This document shows, in pieces, positions 1-11,537 of a stretch of DNA of 64,000 nt (the first letter of the stretch is position 1; the number at the start of each line of letters is the position of its first letter). The notes under the pieces were generated by a model, which was not told the origin of the DNA, made no database searches, and worked only from the letters and a program-made list of their open reading frames with translations. The position numbers and the translations under genes are program-made. Source of the stretch: Harringtonia aguacate (taxonomy: Eukaryota; Ascomycota; Sordariomycetes; Ophiostomatales; Ophiostomataceae); assembly GCA_014183095.1 (NCBI GenBank), contig JACCPH010000048.1:124001-188000 (forward strand), in the 5' to 3' direction.

Positions 1-414
1 CACGACCTGCTGCGGCACGGCGTCGGGCCCGTCGTCAACCCGGTGACGCAGGCGGCTTCGGGCGCGGATGCTTCTACCTCGTCTCCGCCCCCCGACTCCG
101 CCCATCCCCTCGAGGCCCGCCTGCGCCAGTGGGAGGCCACCCGCGAGGCCCTGCGCATGGAGACGCTGCGGCGCACTTTTGGTGTGGCCGAGCCCGTCCG
201 GCGCGGCATGGAGCTCAAGATCACCCGCGAGGGCGAGTGGCGGCCGCTCGTCCTGGGCGGCAGCGGCACCAGCAGCGCCCAGCTGCCCAGCGTCCACGAG
301 GACATTCTGCGCGGCCGCGAGGCCTCCATCGAGTGGGAGGACGTCTACACGGGCGAGGAGCTGCGGTCGCTGCCGAGCTTCCACGACGAGATGGAGCGGA
401 AGCTCAAGATGTGA
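1..414 (+). CDS. ump1: Proteasome maturation factor Ump1 (3' part)
   Basis: The reading frame is open from base 1 to a TGA at 412-414 and gives 137 residues; the start and N-terminus lie outside the window. The sequence shows the core of the Ump1/POMP family: a HPLEARL block, WEATREALRMETLRRTFG, EPVRRGMELKI and a C-terminal FHDEMERKLKM. Ump1 is a short-lived chaperone that binds half-proteasomes, coordinates 20S core assembly with beta-subunit processing and is then degraded as the first substrate. The visible part covers most of the usual ~140-170 residues. No intron is seen in this part. It converges on the UBL3-like gene downstream. Confidence 0.93.
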   Translation, partial: HDLLRHGVGPVVNPVTQAASGADASTSSPPPDSAHPLEARLRQWEATREALRMETLRRTFGVAEPVRRGMELKITREGEWRPLVLGGSGTSSAQLPSVHEDILRGREASIEWEDVYTGEELRSLPSFHDEMERKLKM

Positions 415-1337
415 GGGGAGGGGGAAGACGAAGGAAGGAAGAGAAGACCAGCGGGCAGAAGTGATGGACGGACAGACAGACCGTGGCGGCTAGATAGACG
501 GATACCGCAAAAAAAGACACGGCGGCTTGTCTTTGTAACAACAAAATACACCTGCATGCAATGCCCTACCATGGATGTCTACACGGCCTGCAGACACAGG
601 ATGAGAAGCACTGTTTACCATGTCTCCTACACGTTCCACCGGTCCGCCGGAACCAGTCAATCACATAAGATGCCAACGTCAACTCTTGTGGGATCTTTAT
701 ATTATGAAATACAGAGTAGGCCTGAACGACCAGGGAACCAAGAAAAGAGGCAAAAATAGCAGCATGAAAACACGCAGTGCAGAACAGGACGCCCCAACAG
801 ATCTCTGCGCAAGGATGGTGCAGAAATAAATAGACTCCCAATGAATAGCAAACACCCAGTGACCCAAAAACCAGTCGAGGAAAAGGAAACAAGGAAAGGG
901 TAAAAAAGAAAGGAAGGAAAAAAAAAAAAAAAAACGACAGTGTATATGCGTGCGTGCCTGGCATTCCGCAGATCAAAGGAGATATATAAAGCAGCGTCTC
1001 TCAGCTTGGTGTTTGAGAGAGCGTGGGGTGTCTTGTAGGTGTCTGTGTGTGCGTGTTCGGTCGTGTTCGATGCAGCGGAGGAGATGCTCGTAAAGCGAAA
1101 ATGATACTACCCAGCCAACTCCGTCTCCATCTCTCTCCTCCCGTCTCGGCCACTTTGCCTCTCCTTTAGCTCGCTGCCCTGCATTCCCTCTCTAGTAATG
1201 CTTCCCATATAACAAAACAAAAGCAGGAAATCACCCAGTGTAAAGAGAACAAAGAAAAATAAAGGCAAAAGCAAAAGCATAGCCGCATCGTAGGTACAAA
1301 AAAGTACAGCCCCTTCCCGGCAAGAAAGGGGATTGCT
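415..1337. other. Convergent intergenic stretch, no gene
   Basis: This stretch lies between the 3' ends of the Ump1 gene (+) and the UBL3-like gene (-) and should hold both 3' UTRs. It is A-rich, with a pure A run at about 919-934. A TATATAAA string at 983-990 on the + strand has no downstream + gene, so it may be chance. The open frames here lack codon bias and family signal. Confidence 0.6.
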
Positions 1338-2263
1338 TTATAAAATCACACAGCAGCCGCTGCTTCCCTCGCGGCTCCGGCCCTCGCGACCGCCGCTCTT
1401 ACCCTTAGCAGCCTCGTCATCCTCCACCATCTCTGGGGGGCGGACGGACATGTGGACGACGTTCGGGGCCTCGGCACTGAAGTGGTACTCTGTAGGAGAG
1501 AAACGTGTTAGGAAGCTGATAAGCCAGAACAGATGGGGAGAGGACGCCACGAACGCTTACTATTCAGCTGCTCCTTGTCGTCCAGAAGCTTGCCGAAGTG
1601 GATGAGACGGATACTGCTGGGGCTGGCTGGCTTGCCCTCCCACTCCTCGCGCCATTCGCGGAGGATAAGCTCCTTCAGCTTGTAGACAGAGATGCTGAAC
1701 GGGTCCTTCTTGCCTGACTCCGTCACGCCAGGCACATCGACGTTGCGCCGCGCAAGATACCTCTCGTCGATACGGTAGGGATGCCGCGCGCCTGTCGGCA
1801 GCAGCAGCGTAATGTTGCACACCAGGGTGTTGTCGGCCGCCGCCGCTCCGGCTGCGCCGTCGTCGTGGTGTTCTATTGAGAGGGAATCGCCACGATTCCG
1901 CACCACCGCCGGCGCCGGCACCTGTGGCTCCTGCAGGGCTGCGTCCGTGACCACAGCCGCACCCGCAGACGAAGATTCTGGCCCTGGTGTTGTAGCGGCG
2001 GCATCGGCTTCCGCAGCTGTCTGTGCCTGCTTGTCTTTGCTGCCCACCGGTGATGATTCCTCAGCAGCTGCACCCGATTGTGCTGCGCCTTCTTCTTTCC
2101 CCATCGCCTTGTTGGCCACTGTCTCCCTGGCGGCTGCGATATCAGCACTAGCAGAGCTAGCGCCGCCGGACGGCGACGACAGCGTCTCTGCGATGGACTG
2201 TGCAACCTCGTCCTTCACTGTGCTGTCATTTGCACCACTCATGGTCGGTAGCGAGTCGGCCAT
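1338..2263 (-). CDS. UBL3/MUB-like membrane-anchored ubiquitin-fold protein
   Basis: Two exons, complement(1561..2263) and complement(1338..1489), give 284 residues. The intron has a GTAAGC donor and CTACAG acceptor and joins LLDDKEQLN to KYHFSAEAPNVVHM, restoring the ubiquitin-like fold. Residues 1-130 are an acidic, Ala/Ser-rich low-complexity region; about 135-250 is the ubiquitin-like domain. The protein ends in CCVIL, the same terminal motif as UBL3/MUB proteins, where the CaaX cysteine is prenylated and the neighbouring cysteine may be palmitoylated. The family sits on the plasma membrane and endomembranes; in animals UBL3 sorts cargo to extracellular vesicles. ATG 2263 has a good context; ATG 2242 is an alternative. 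The long disordered N-terminus is absent from the animal and plant proteins, which are near 110-120 residues. Confidence 0.85.
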
Positions 2264-5018
2264 CACCAAGTTGGGTCTGTAGGAGGTTGCTGAACGGGTG
2301 GAGGAACGCTGTGCTATCGTGAGAGTCCAATTGATCGAGGCAGGCAGTCGTCAGGCGTGCGAGTAATATGCTCTAGGCTCCGAATCGGCAGCGAGTTGCG
2401 GGCTGGTTGGCTCTGTGGACGGCGTCGTCTAGCCGAGCGGGACAGAGTGAATGTCCTTGTATCGCTGGGTGTGGGAGTCGATCGCGAGATAGGTCGGCCG
2501 TTTCAAGAGCACCTGTCTTTGGAGATCAACTGGGCGAGCACGCAGCCAGCAGTCGGCAATGAACGATCCGGGCAACCGGGCAGCAGACAGTGAATGAAAA
2601 GGGAGGTGTGGTCGTGGTTATCTAGTCGGATCGAAGGCCATGGAGAAGATTTGGTGACAAATCGGACTGATTTCCAGATTCGAAGACAAGAAGAGGTGAG
2701 ACCGCTGGCGTAAGACGAGTAATGCTGATGTAGGAGTACGCTGCAGGAATTGGAATCAAACAGGAGATTGCGTGAGAGCAGTCTGCCACAGGTAAAAAAT
2801 GATGGTGACAGTCGTAGGTTTGCGACACAACGCCAGAACTTGTGGTGGTTGTTGGGTTGCGGAGAGGATGAGAGACCAGACTGAAGGAGAGAGAGAGAGA
2901 GAAGAGGAGCCGGCTAACGGAACAACTGCGGAAGGGCCCTGTAGATACGAGACCGATTGGTCCGAATAGGGGAAAGGGGGGGCAGCGGTTCCAGGGCACG
3001 GCGCTAGGGGGTCTTACAAGCAAACGCGCATGCGAGCAAAATGTTCCAGGTGGAAATGGAAGGAGCAGAAAATGGGAAAATTCCGGGAGGAAGGCACGGT
3101 GAGGGACGGGCAACTGGGAAAGAGCAGAAATGTGCGGAGGAAGCAGGCATTCCAGGCCGCAGAAGGGAGGCAAGAGACCTGTTAGTGGAAAGAGGAAACG
3201 GCAAGTGTAGAAAACAGCGTCGCAGGGGCCGTCGTCAATGCCCGCTGCTCTACGGGTACAGTATGTGTATTTGTACAGCGCGTGCGTACACGGTGCGCCT
3301 TATTCAGCTCGCACAGGCGGCCCTACAAATACAGGTTGGCGGCCAGTTCTGTCGTCTATCGTCTGCTCTCTGATGGCCTCGTCGCGCCTGCGAGGCAAAG
3401 CATCGAGACGTCGAGACGCCGAGGACGCCGAATACCCGGCCTTTCCCCATTGTGGTGCAAAACACAGATCAGTTCACGGTGCCCTCGTGCGGGCATCTCC
3501 ATCTCCATACATTCCACCGGCTGATCTCGCTTCTCCCGTGTCGAACCGTACGAGAATGGTTTCTGTTCCAGGGACCAGACCAGGCTAAGCTGTCGCCGTC
3601 AAGCTGCAACACCTTTTGTTCCCCCCTTATGTGTGTCCGTGATCCTGTCGATGACGTACCCGCGCATTCCCGGTCCCACAAGGCACTGGGGCTGGGCTGT
3701 TGTGTCCTGGTCGACGACTCCTTTCCTTGTGCCGGGCAAACCCTTAAACCTTAGGCCTATTTGTATCTTAGGTATGCCAGTCGGCAAGGCCGGATCATGA
3801 CCGGAGCTAATCGCTGCGACGCTTTTCCTCGACGACCGCGACACCAAAAAAGAGGGGCGGAGGCGAATTGTACGAGCACTCGTACAAAATACAAGCCCAT
3901 CCCGTTCTGCTCGCTGCACGCGTCTCTCGACGAGTGGCACCACTCGAGATAGACTCGTAGATAAGTCGCCAGACCCTCTGCGTCGTCTCGGAGCAAGCCT
4001 CGGCAGCACCCACGTGCCCATTGGGGGCGCTCGCATTGCACCCTCCGTGACTGGGTTTCCCAGGGCCCCATACCCCGGAAAAGCTGCCAAATGCTCGTAG
4101 TCCCCCCCACCGGCACTCGACTCCGCCACTGCCGGGCGCAGGGTGAGGCTGCTATCTAGCCGCATATCGTGCATGGCAGCTATGCAGTATGAAGTCGTCG
4201 ACGTCAAGCAGAGGGTTAAGCATTTTGCAACTGCCGAAAGGGAATGCAAGATGTCTCATGTTCGGAGAATTATGGTCGCAGCCGGTTGAATTGCCACAAA
4301 AATGCAACAACCCAGAAAGTACAAAACCGTGGCCAAAAAAATCATCGTGAACATTACGATGGAGGGGAAACCCAAAGCAACGACACCAGAGTCAAATAGA
4401 GTCAAATAGAGCCAAATTGTCGAATTCAAAGAGGACACGAGGACAAGCTGTCCAAACGCGTTCGCTTTTCTCTTTGCTGTGGCAACCAGATAGAAAGCAC
4501 CTTGGCCATTGTCTGCATATTCACCTGCCGGTCGAATTCACGATGGTCTCAACATTCGCGAAAACATGGCAGGAGCTGCTCGTCGAGGATTTGCTCTTTC
4601 CTTTTTAGGAGCCCAGGAGCAAATTGCATCGGCCCTTTGGCAGTAAGACACAACAGCAGTATGCCTCTGCCGCACTTTGATATCGGCCCTTCCTTCCCTA
4701 GCTGTGATTTTTCTCCCACAAAGATTATTTGTTGTCTGATTTGCGTTGATGCCCCCGACTTCTTTGTTTTTTGTTTTCTTTCCCTTTATATATCTGTAAA
4801 GGAATCTAGGATATCACAGAACACGGTAATTTTCTCCCACGATCTCTCTCTTTTTCCCACGAAAAATCAACTCTTTCGTCCAAGACCCGCACCCAAGAAC
4901 CAAACAAGTACGTGACTGGCATCTGCGAAAGAAAACGACCACACATTCCGTTTTGTTGATTGTAAATCTATTATACTAGCCTGTCCACAACACACAGCCA
5001 CAATTTCCTCTCGCGACG
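2264..5018. other. 2.7-kb intergenic region, no supported gene
   Basis: The 5' flank of the UBL3-like gene is followed by sequence with only short overlapping frames on both strands that show no recognisable domains. A GA-dinucleotide run lies near 2885-2900. The longest frame (3599-4249, minus) opens with TTG, is rich in Arg/Ser and matches nothing I recognise. The last ~300 bp (about 4700-5018) is T-rich and probably holds the promoter of the gene starting at 5019. Confidence 0.55.
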
Positions 5019-6006
5019 ATGATCTTTGGGAAGCTTCTTCATCTCGGGGCTGCGGTCCTTGTGGCCATCGACCACGTTGAGGCTTGGACTCACAACGGCA
5101 AGCCTGGGGTTTTCCATGGCAACACCACTGCCGCGAACCATAACATCACCATCCATGGCACGACGTGAGTATTGAAAGTGTTTCCATGTTTCGAGATTAC
5201 ACCCACCAAGCTGACATTGTCTGAGCGATCTGATTGTTAAAACTTTCCATAACACCACGTACACCATCTTCAGTCCCGTGTTTACGGGCGAGCCAGCTAT
5301 TGCCGGTATGAAGACCGTGGCCACCTTGACTGTCACGGCTCTTGCTCCCCACACCAAGGCTCTGATGAAAGTGGCTCATGACCCCTACATCAAACGGGTG
5401 CCGACCACGGCGACGATTCCTGGTGGCTATACCACGCCGACGACGCCCTTTTCGACAGCCACCCAGACGGCCGGTGCCGTATCTGGGGCTGGAGGCTCTT
5501 GTCCGGCGACAGAGGAGTGCGGAACCTGCGTTCACGTCACGCAAACCATCACGACTACCAAGGTGACAGAGGCGACTGCAACAGTTACTGTTATCCCTGG
5601 CGTCACTACAGTGACTCCTCCGACCCCGTCGACTTGGTCTCCCACGACTTCGCCTACCTCGTCCACCGTCTTCCCTACGACTTCTCCGACTGTCAGCACA
5701 TTCTCGACCAAGCCCACGGCGTCGCTCACTGCCACCACAAACACGGGAAGCAGCAGTCTCAGCACCGGCGCGACCGCAGCCACCGGAGCCGAAACGGTGT
5801 CTGGATCTACATCTATGACCGGGACACTATCTGGGCTGACGGTGCCGCCTGCCCAGAGTGAGACGTCGTCGCCCGAGATCAGCGTGTCCCCTACGTCCAA
5901 ATCGGATGGCGGTCACTCGTACCGTGTCTCGTCTGGCTTCCTGGTTGGACTGGCGATGGGCACGACGCTCTTCTCCATTGCGTTTGCCTTTATGGTCGTC
6001 GCTTAA
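5019..6006 (+). CDS. Secreted Ser/Thr-rich probable GPI-anchored wall protein
   Basis: Two exons, 5019..5164 and 5274..6006, give 292 residues. The intron has a GTGAGT donor and a TTCAG acceptor, and the second exon stays in frame. Residues 1-22 look like a signal peptide (basic start, hydrophobic core, ending VEA). The first mature segment has NTT and NIT sequons. From about residue 115 the protein is almost all Thr, Ser, Pro and Ala, typical of O-mannosylated wall stalks, with a small Cys patch (SCPATEECGTC). The last ~22 residues are hydrophobic after a small-residue patch, fitting a GPI-attachment signal; a plain membrane anchor is the alternative. Such proteins act in wall structure or adhesion. 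No catalytic domain is seen. Confidence 0.72.
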
Positions 6007-6486
6007 AGGGCCGGAGATGGCAAGAAATTCATACAAATATGAATGTGATCGGTGCGATCGAGGACCATGTTCAGTCCATGATTTTTGGCCTTTTCAAAAA
6101 TAATTCAAGAGGAGGAGATTGAAAAGGTGCAGGAGGAATCCAGGATCCAGGAATTATGGAAAGGCTGTGCTCCGTTTCTCTTGTGAAGGAAATATCAGCA
6201 CTTCTAGAAATATTTCGCTCGGAGATCTTAGTTAATGCTTCTGTTTAAAAATGAGCACCACCCTCTCGTAAACTGTGACACGATGAAGTCGAACAACAAT
6301 TACCATCCAATAATTATTCAACCTTTGATAATCAACGCTAAATTTCTATCCTACTTTGTCAAGACAACCAATTCCAAGCTTCACATTTCCCTTTTGCAGC
6401 GCAGCACTTGCTATGTACACCGGCAGACACGGCCGCTCATATTACAGCTTTCCTCTTCTTTTCTTCTCCTTCCCATCAAACACTGG
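6007..6486. other. Convergent 3' UTR region
   Basis: The stretch is AT-rich and lies between the wall-protein gene (+) and the beta-adaptin gene (-). A TTCAAAAATAATTCAA patch at about 6091-6108 and other AT tracts fit polyadenylation regions. No gene is seen. Confidence 0.6.
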
Positions 6487-9439
6487 CTACGACAGCAGGT
6501 CTCCATTGGTCACGACGCCCTGGGCGGGGTGGTACACGGTCTGCGGTGCGTACTGGCTCACCAGGTAACCCGTTGCCGCGGGCCCGCCGCCGCCAAAGGC
6601 ATCCGGCTGCTCCTGGATGCGCATCTGCGAAAAGTACGCGTCGGCCTCGTCGACGGCGGCCTGCTGGTTGCCGTTGGTGCCGTTTGTACCGTTGGTGCCG
6701 TTGACATGACCGCTGGTGCCGTTGGTGGGCACACCGCTGCGCGGGTCAATGTTGGACGGCTGGCCACCATTCCCCAGCATCGACAGGCTCTTGTTGGTAT
6801 CGTACATGGCATCCACGGACCCGGTTGGTTGCAACTGCTGCTGCTGTTGCAAGAGTTGTTGTTGCTGCTGCTGTTGTTGCTGCAGCTGCTGCGACGGCTG
6901 CACCGGTGCCGGTATCAGCGGCAGCGACGTGCTCAGCGAGGAGTTGCTGCGCGGTGGCCGCTGGAGAGCGGGCGAATCCTGCAGGCGCCGCGGACGGGCG
7001 GAGCGGAAGACAGTCTGGACAGGTTTGAGATAGACCGTGGCCAGGGTGCCGACGTTGAGACACATCTCCTCCAGCGTCTGCGGGTCCAGGCGCTCCGACT
7101 CGGCCGTGATGGCCGGCTTCTCGCCCATGACAATCTGCTTGGCGGCCTCCATGTCGGTCGACAACAGCCGCCAGTACATGTAGGCGCGGTCGCGCAGATC
7201 GGGATTGTCCGTCTCCTCCGTTGCCCACTTGAGCACGCGCGGCACCAGCTCCTGGCCCTTGGTGGGCCGCTGGATGAACAGCTTCACGGTCGCCGTTAGC
7301 AGCGCCAGCTGCACCTCGACGGGCTCCTCGGCAAAGGAGAACAAGAAATCCTCCAGCAGGACCTCTGCGTTCTCGATCCGGCTCGCATATTGGCCAATGA
7401 CCCACACCATGGCGGCCTTGGCCTCGGGCTCGTCCAGCGAGTCCAGGTTCTCGCACAGCGTACCGATGATGGACTCGTACTGGTTGGGGTACTTGCGGAA
7501 GATGTTGCGGATCACGACGGTGGCCTCCTGCACAATGTACGTGACTTTGGTGGCGACAAGGTCGAGCAGGAGGTTGATGCAGCGGCGGGCGGCGGGCTCG
7601 ATCTTGATGGCGAGCTTGCCAATGGCACGCACAGCCTTGCGGACAAAATGCACGTCGATCTCGGTGGCGTATTCGCGCAGCTCGGTGAGCACTTCGTCAA
7701 TGTTCTTCTCATTGGCCAGCATGAAGATGAGCTCCAGCTTTGTCACCTTGACGTAGATGGGGTCGTTGTATTTGCAGAAGAAGACGCGGATGTCGTTCCG
7801 CAGAACCTCGGGTCGCCGCTGCAGAATGAGCAGCGCATTCCGCAGAGCCAGGTACTGCACCTCGGGGCCCTTGGCGAGGAGGGTGACCAAGGGCGGTGAC
7901 AGCTTCCGGCAGAGCACCGAGATCTGCTTGTGGTCGGCAATGTAGTTCATGAGGTAGAGGATCACGCGTATGCAGGTGAGGACGACGGCAGAGTTCGAAT
8001 GCGACAGCCGTGGCGAGATGCGCTCGGCAAGCAGTGCGGCCTCGGTGGATTCCTGCGGCGTATACGACATCAGAGCCTCGAGGATATACGTCTGGCCCCA
8101 TCTGAGAACGGTCAGCAATGACAACACGGACATGGATGCATGAATGCTACACTTACTCGGAGCAGTCTGGGAGAATGGCCACCATCTTGGACGCGTTGCC
8201 ATAGTCGATGGTGAGCTTGATGGCGTCACTGCGCTCCCAAATGTCCATCAGACCGGCCAGCGCGCTCGCCACCACGGTGGGGTTGTCGTCTCGCAGGAGG
8301 GAGTTGAGGCGGTCGATGAGGTCGGAGGCTTCGACCATGTGCCGGTCGTGGTCGTACAGCTTGGCCACACAGAAGGCGGCGGTTTTCCGGACATAGGGGT
8401 CGACGTCCCTGAGCAGGCCTCTGACGAGCGGCACGGTGGCCTCGACAAACTCACGAACGTGGATGTAGGACATGGTGCGCAGCGCGAGCGCTCGCACGAG
8501 GGGGTTGGGATCGTCCATGTCCTGGATGGATAGACTTGTGTCAGCAATGGAGCATCTTTTTTTTTTCGAGCGCATACAGACACACGTACATGTTTTAGAA
8601 CGGGGATGGCCTTGACGGCAATCTCTGGCCGCAACCTGGCGTAGTTGACCAGGAAGAGGAAGCACCTGGTTCGGCAGACACATTGTCAGCACATGGTTTG
8701 CGACGGGGCGCATGCGACGGCGACCTGGCAAATGCCTACATCTTCTTGATCTCGATGCTCTGGATGTTCATGCAGCCGATGACGTCGGGGAAGAGAGCGA
8801 CCATGTCGTTGTTGCTCATGGTCATGTTGGCGACGATCTTCTTGAGGGCGGTCTTCTTGGCATTGTTGTTCTTGTCTTTGCGACCGCCGCTGTTGAGCTC
8901 GAGGCGAAGCTCGGCAACCTTGCCCTGTGCAGTTTTCGGCCGTGAGTATAAGTGCTCCGGCGGGGGCATATACGCCATGAACATTTTGACGACATGAAGA
9001 GGATGGGCCTGGGAAGCAGAGGGCGAGGGTGAAGGAGGAGGAGGGGGAAGGGGGATAGGCAGGGTGTTGCGACTATCTTGCTATCTTGCGATGCTTGGAT
9101 ATTGTGCACAGAAGATGCCGGAGCGGATGCGACACAGAGGGATTGAAGGAGGCGAGAAAGGTCATGGGACGGAAGCCGATCAAGGCGGCATTTCCAGATT
9201 TGGACGTCGGACGTTGGACGTTGGACACGATGGTGCGGATCACCTCATTCGGCTGGGTTGCGGTGTGGGATGAGGCTGGGGGAAGGAGGAGGGGAGAGGA
9301 GGGAAGGAGGGGAGGGGAGGGGGGGGGGAGAAGGAGCAGAAGGGCATTGGCAGAGGAGGGCGTAGCGTGCTGAAGATAACGGTTGTCTGCTACGTACTCG
9401 AGCGAACAGCTTGGAGTCTCCTCCTTGTGAGCTGGACAT
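6487..9439 (-). CDS. AP-2-type beta-adaptin lacking the ear domain
   Basis: Five exons on the complement (9398..9439, 8740..8924, 8590..8665, 8157..8521, 6487..8101) give 760 residues. All introns are GT-AG. The product starts MSSSQGGDSKLFARGKVAEL and carries the HEAT-like adaptin trunk through about residue 580 (DPNPLVRALALRTMSYIHVREF, DPYVRKTAAFCVAKLYDHDRHM, QATVVIRNIFRKYPNQYE-type repeats). The trunk is followed by a Gln tract at about 626-645 and an NGTNGTNG-rich tail. Beta-adaptins form the large subunit of clathrin adaptor complexes that select cargo. Vertebrate beta subunits add a ~240-residue hinge and ear; none is present. Filamentous fungi have a conventional AP-1 beta and an ear-less AP-2 beta, so this fits AP-2 and apical endocytosis. 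The AP-1/AP-2 assignment is from memory of the families. Confidence 0.88.
6836..6895 (-). repeat. CAG/CAA tract coding polyglutamine
   Basis: Within the last exon of the beta-adaptin gene, CAG and CAA codons alternate and encode a Gln run interrupted by single Leu residues (about residues 626-645). It lies in the disordered tail after the trunk and is likely length-variable between strains. Confidence 0.85.
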
Positions 9440-10548
9440 GGTGATGATGATTGGCCTGTGCGGTTGCCTCCGTTATCTTTCGCAATGGTGGCGTCTCGTG
9501 AGCACCGGTCCGTCGAATGAAGCGAGGGGGGGGACTGCGCGAGAAGAGGGGCCCGGTCGGTGGTCAGGCGGGAGGATGGCAGGGCGGAGGAGGGAGGGTG
9601 GTGTGCCACAGCAGCAGAAGCGAGGTGTGCGGCGGTTGGACAGAAGGACGGGCAGTCTGGGCGTTTCTGGGCAGACCGTCGGTTAGCTGGGGCGGGCGTG
9701 GATTGGACGGGGACGAACGACGCAGCGCAGCCAGTGGCCGTCAGTGCAGGACAGAAAATATCAGGAAAAAGGGAAAACGCCAAAACCGGTTGGCATGCGA
9801 TGCAGGCAGGCTGCATCACACCCCCCCCCCCCCCCCCCCCCCCTCCCCGGACGGCACCCCAGCCGGGCAATGTCCGCCTTGGCCATGCAGGGCAGCAGGT
9901 CGTCCAGTCTGCGGTGCCGTCGCGTTCCTGTTTTGTGTTCTGGTTCGGGGCGCTTCTCTCTCTTACCAGTCTGCAGCGAATCCTCAGGGTCGCAACCACA
10001 GCAGCGGCGGAAAGGCCGTTCCGCAGGACAATGGACAGCGTGTGCTCCTGGGGCGCGGACGATGGCTCGATGGCGTGCGTGCAGTAGGCGTTGGCCTGCC
10101 AGGAGGAGAGGGACCGACGCGTCGATTCGGAGTTCGTCCTGTTGCTTGACGGTGTGTCGGTGGAGGTCTTTTTTTTTGTGTTGCGTCTGTGATCACCAGT
10201 CCCTTATTTTTAACGGTCCTCTCTTGAGCATTTGAGACCCCTTTTCAGCGCCACAACGGGAAGGGGCGGCAGACTGTGGGGGGGGGATTTGGTTCGTGGC
10301 TTCTGCTGCGAAAGCTACAATGGGCGCACGGGGCGCACTGTAGGGGGACCCACTGCAAATTCCTATCTTACCTAACTAACCTTGACAGCGCGGCTCTGCA
10401 AAAATTGTGGACCAGAGCCGACGGAGACAACACGACAGCCTTTGGAGCCTTTTTTTTTGCGACCGACCCCACGACAACGAACCCGGCGAAGCCTGCCTAC
10501 CCGCCCTCCCCAGAACACGACGACGCCGCTGCCGCTGCCGCACGCATC
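9440..10548. other. Divergent intergenic/promoter region
   Basis: This ~1.1-kb stretch separates the start codons of the beta-adaptin gene (-) and the EMC4 gene (+) and must hold both promoters and 5' UTRs. It contains a 23-base C run at 9821-9843. Several open frames cross it, but they are low-complexity Gly/Arg/Pro reads and not genes. Confidence 0.6.
9821..9843. repeat. Poly-C tract of 23 bases
   Basis: An uninterrupted C run lies in the shared beta-adaptin/EMC4 upstream region. Such tracts are slippage-prone and can form i-motif/G-quadruplex structures; the exact length may also be a sequencing estimate. Confidence 0.9.
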
Positions 10549-11278
10549 ATGTCGGAGCTCGCCACCTCGACCGTGGCGCCGCCGAAATGGGTCCTCGATC
10601 TCAAGACGCCGCCTGCACCAAAGGGCCAGAACAGGTCCATCCCTGACCCCCCTGGGTTTCCGTCGCAGGCTGTGACGACGGGCAAGGTGAGAGCGATGCT
10701 GGCGCTGCTCCATCTATACTCCTGCTTATGCTTCTGTTTATGTTTCCAAAACTGACAATGGATGTGCAGAAACGCGATGGCAAGGACGGCAAGTCGGCGG
10801 CCGCTGCCGCGGCGACGAAGAAGCGACCGACCCCCGAGGAGATGGACACGCTCAAGGTGAAGAAGGCGTGGGAGGTGGCGCTGGGCCCGATCAAGAACCT
10901 GCCGATGACGGCCATCATGATGTACATGACGGGCAACTCGCTGCAGATCTTTAGCATCATGATGGTGGTCATGGCCTTCAAGAACCCCATCGTCGGCCTC
11001 CTGGGGACCCAGCAGACGTTTGAGCGGTTCGAGACGCCGGGCAACCGGGACAAGATGCTCCAGGTCAAGCTGGCCTTTGTGGCGATGCAGTTTGTGGCGC
11101 TTGCGCTGGGCGTGTGGAAGATCAATGCCATGGGGCTGTTGCCGTGCGTCCCCTTTCTCCCCTCTCCCTCCCCACTCGACGATGCAGACACGCTGACCCA
11201 TGCAGGACAACACGCTCGGACTGGCTCGCCTGGGAGGTGCAGAGAGACGCGCTGGAGTCGGCGGTGCCGGCGTTTTGA
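10549..11278 (+). CDS. emc4: ER membrane protein complex subunit 4
   Basis: Three exons (10549..10686, 10770..11143, 11206..11278) give 194 residues. Splice joins are phase-consistent: GTGAGA/TGTGCAG and GTGCGT/ATGCAG; the last join makes MGLLP-TTRSDWLAWE. Hallmarks of the EMC4/TMEM85 family are APPKWVLDLKTPP near the start, IPDPPGF, VKKAWEVALGPIKNLPM, MYMTGNSLQIFSIMM and the C-terminal LGVWKINAMGLLPTTRSDWLAWE. Two hydrophobic helices are visible at about 75-100 and 140-160. EMC is an ER insertase for tail-anchored and multipass proteins, and Emc4 is a membrane subunit of it. Length is as usual for fungi. The linker at about 47-70 is Ala/Lys-rich. Confidence 0.95.
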
Positions 11279-11537
11279 GTGTAAATTATCTACAAATACG
11301 ATCAGAGTTGTGTCATGGTCATGTACAGCAGCTTTCCATATTTCCATGCCTGAGCGTAGGCCAGTGCGAAAATATGGGAGCCGTGATGCTTGTATACCGC
11401 CAGAGTGTTTTACTCGACCGTGAAAAAGGCACGGCAGACTCGCAGAGAAACAAGATGCATGGGCTAGTCTAAGCAAGAATGGACTACTCTAAGACGCATG
11501 GCTGTCGCCCTCTCTGGCTGGCTGTGCGGCCCGCCGC

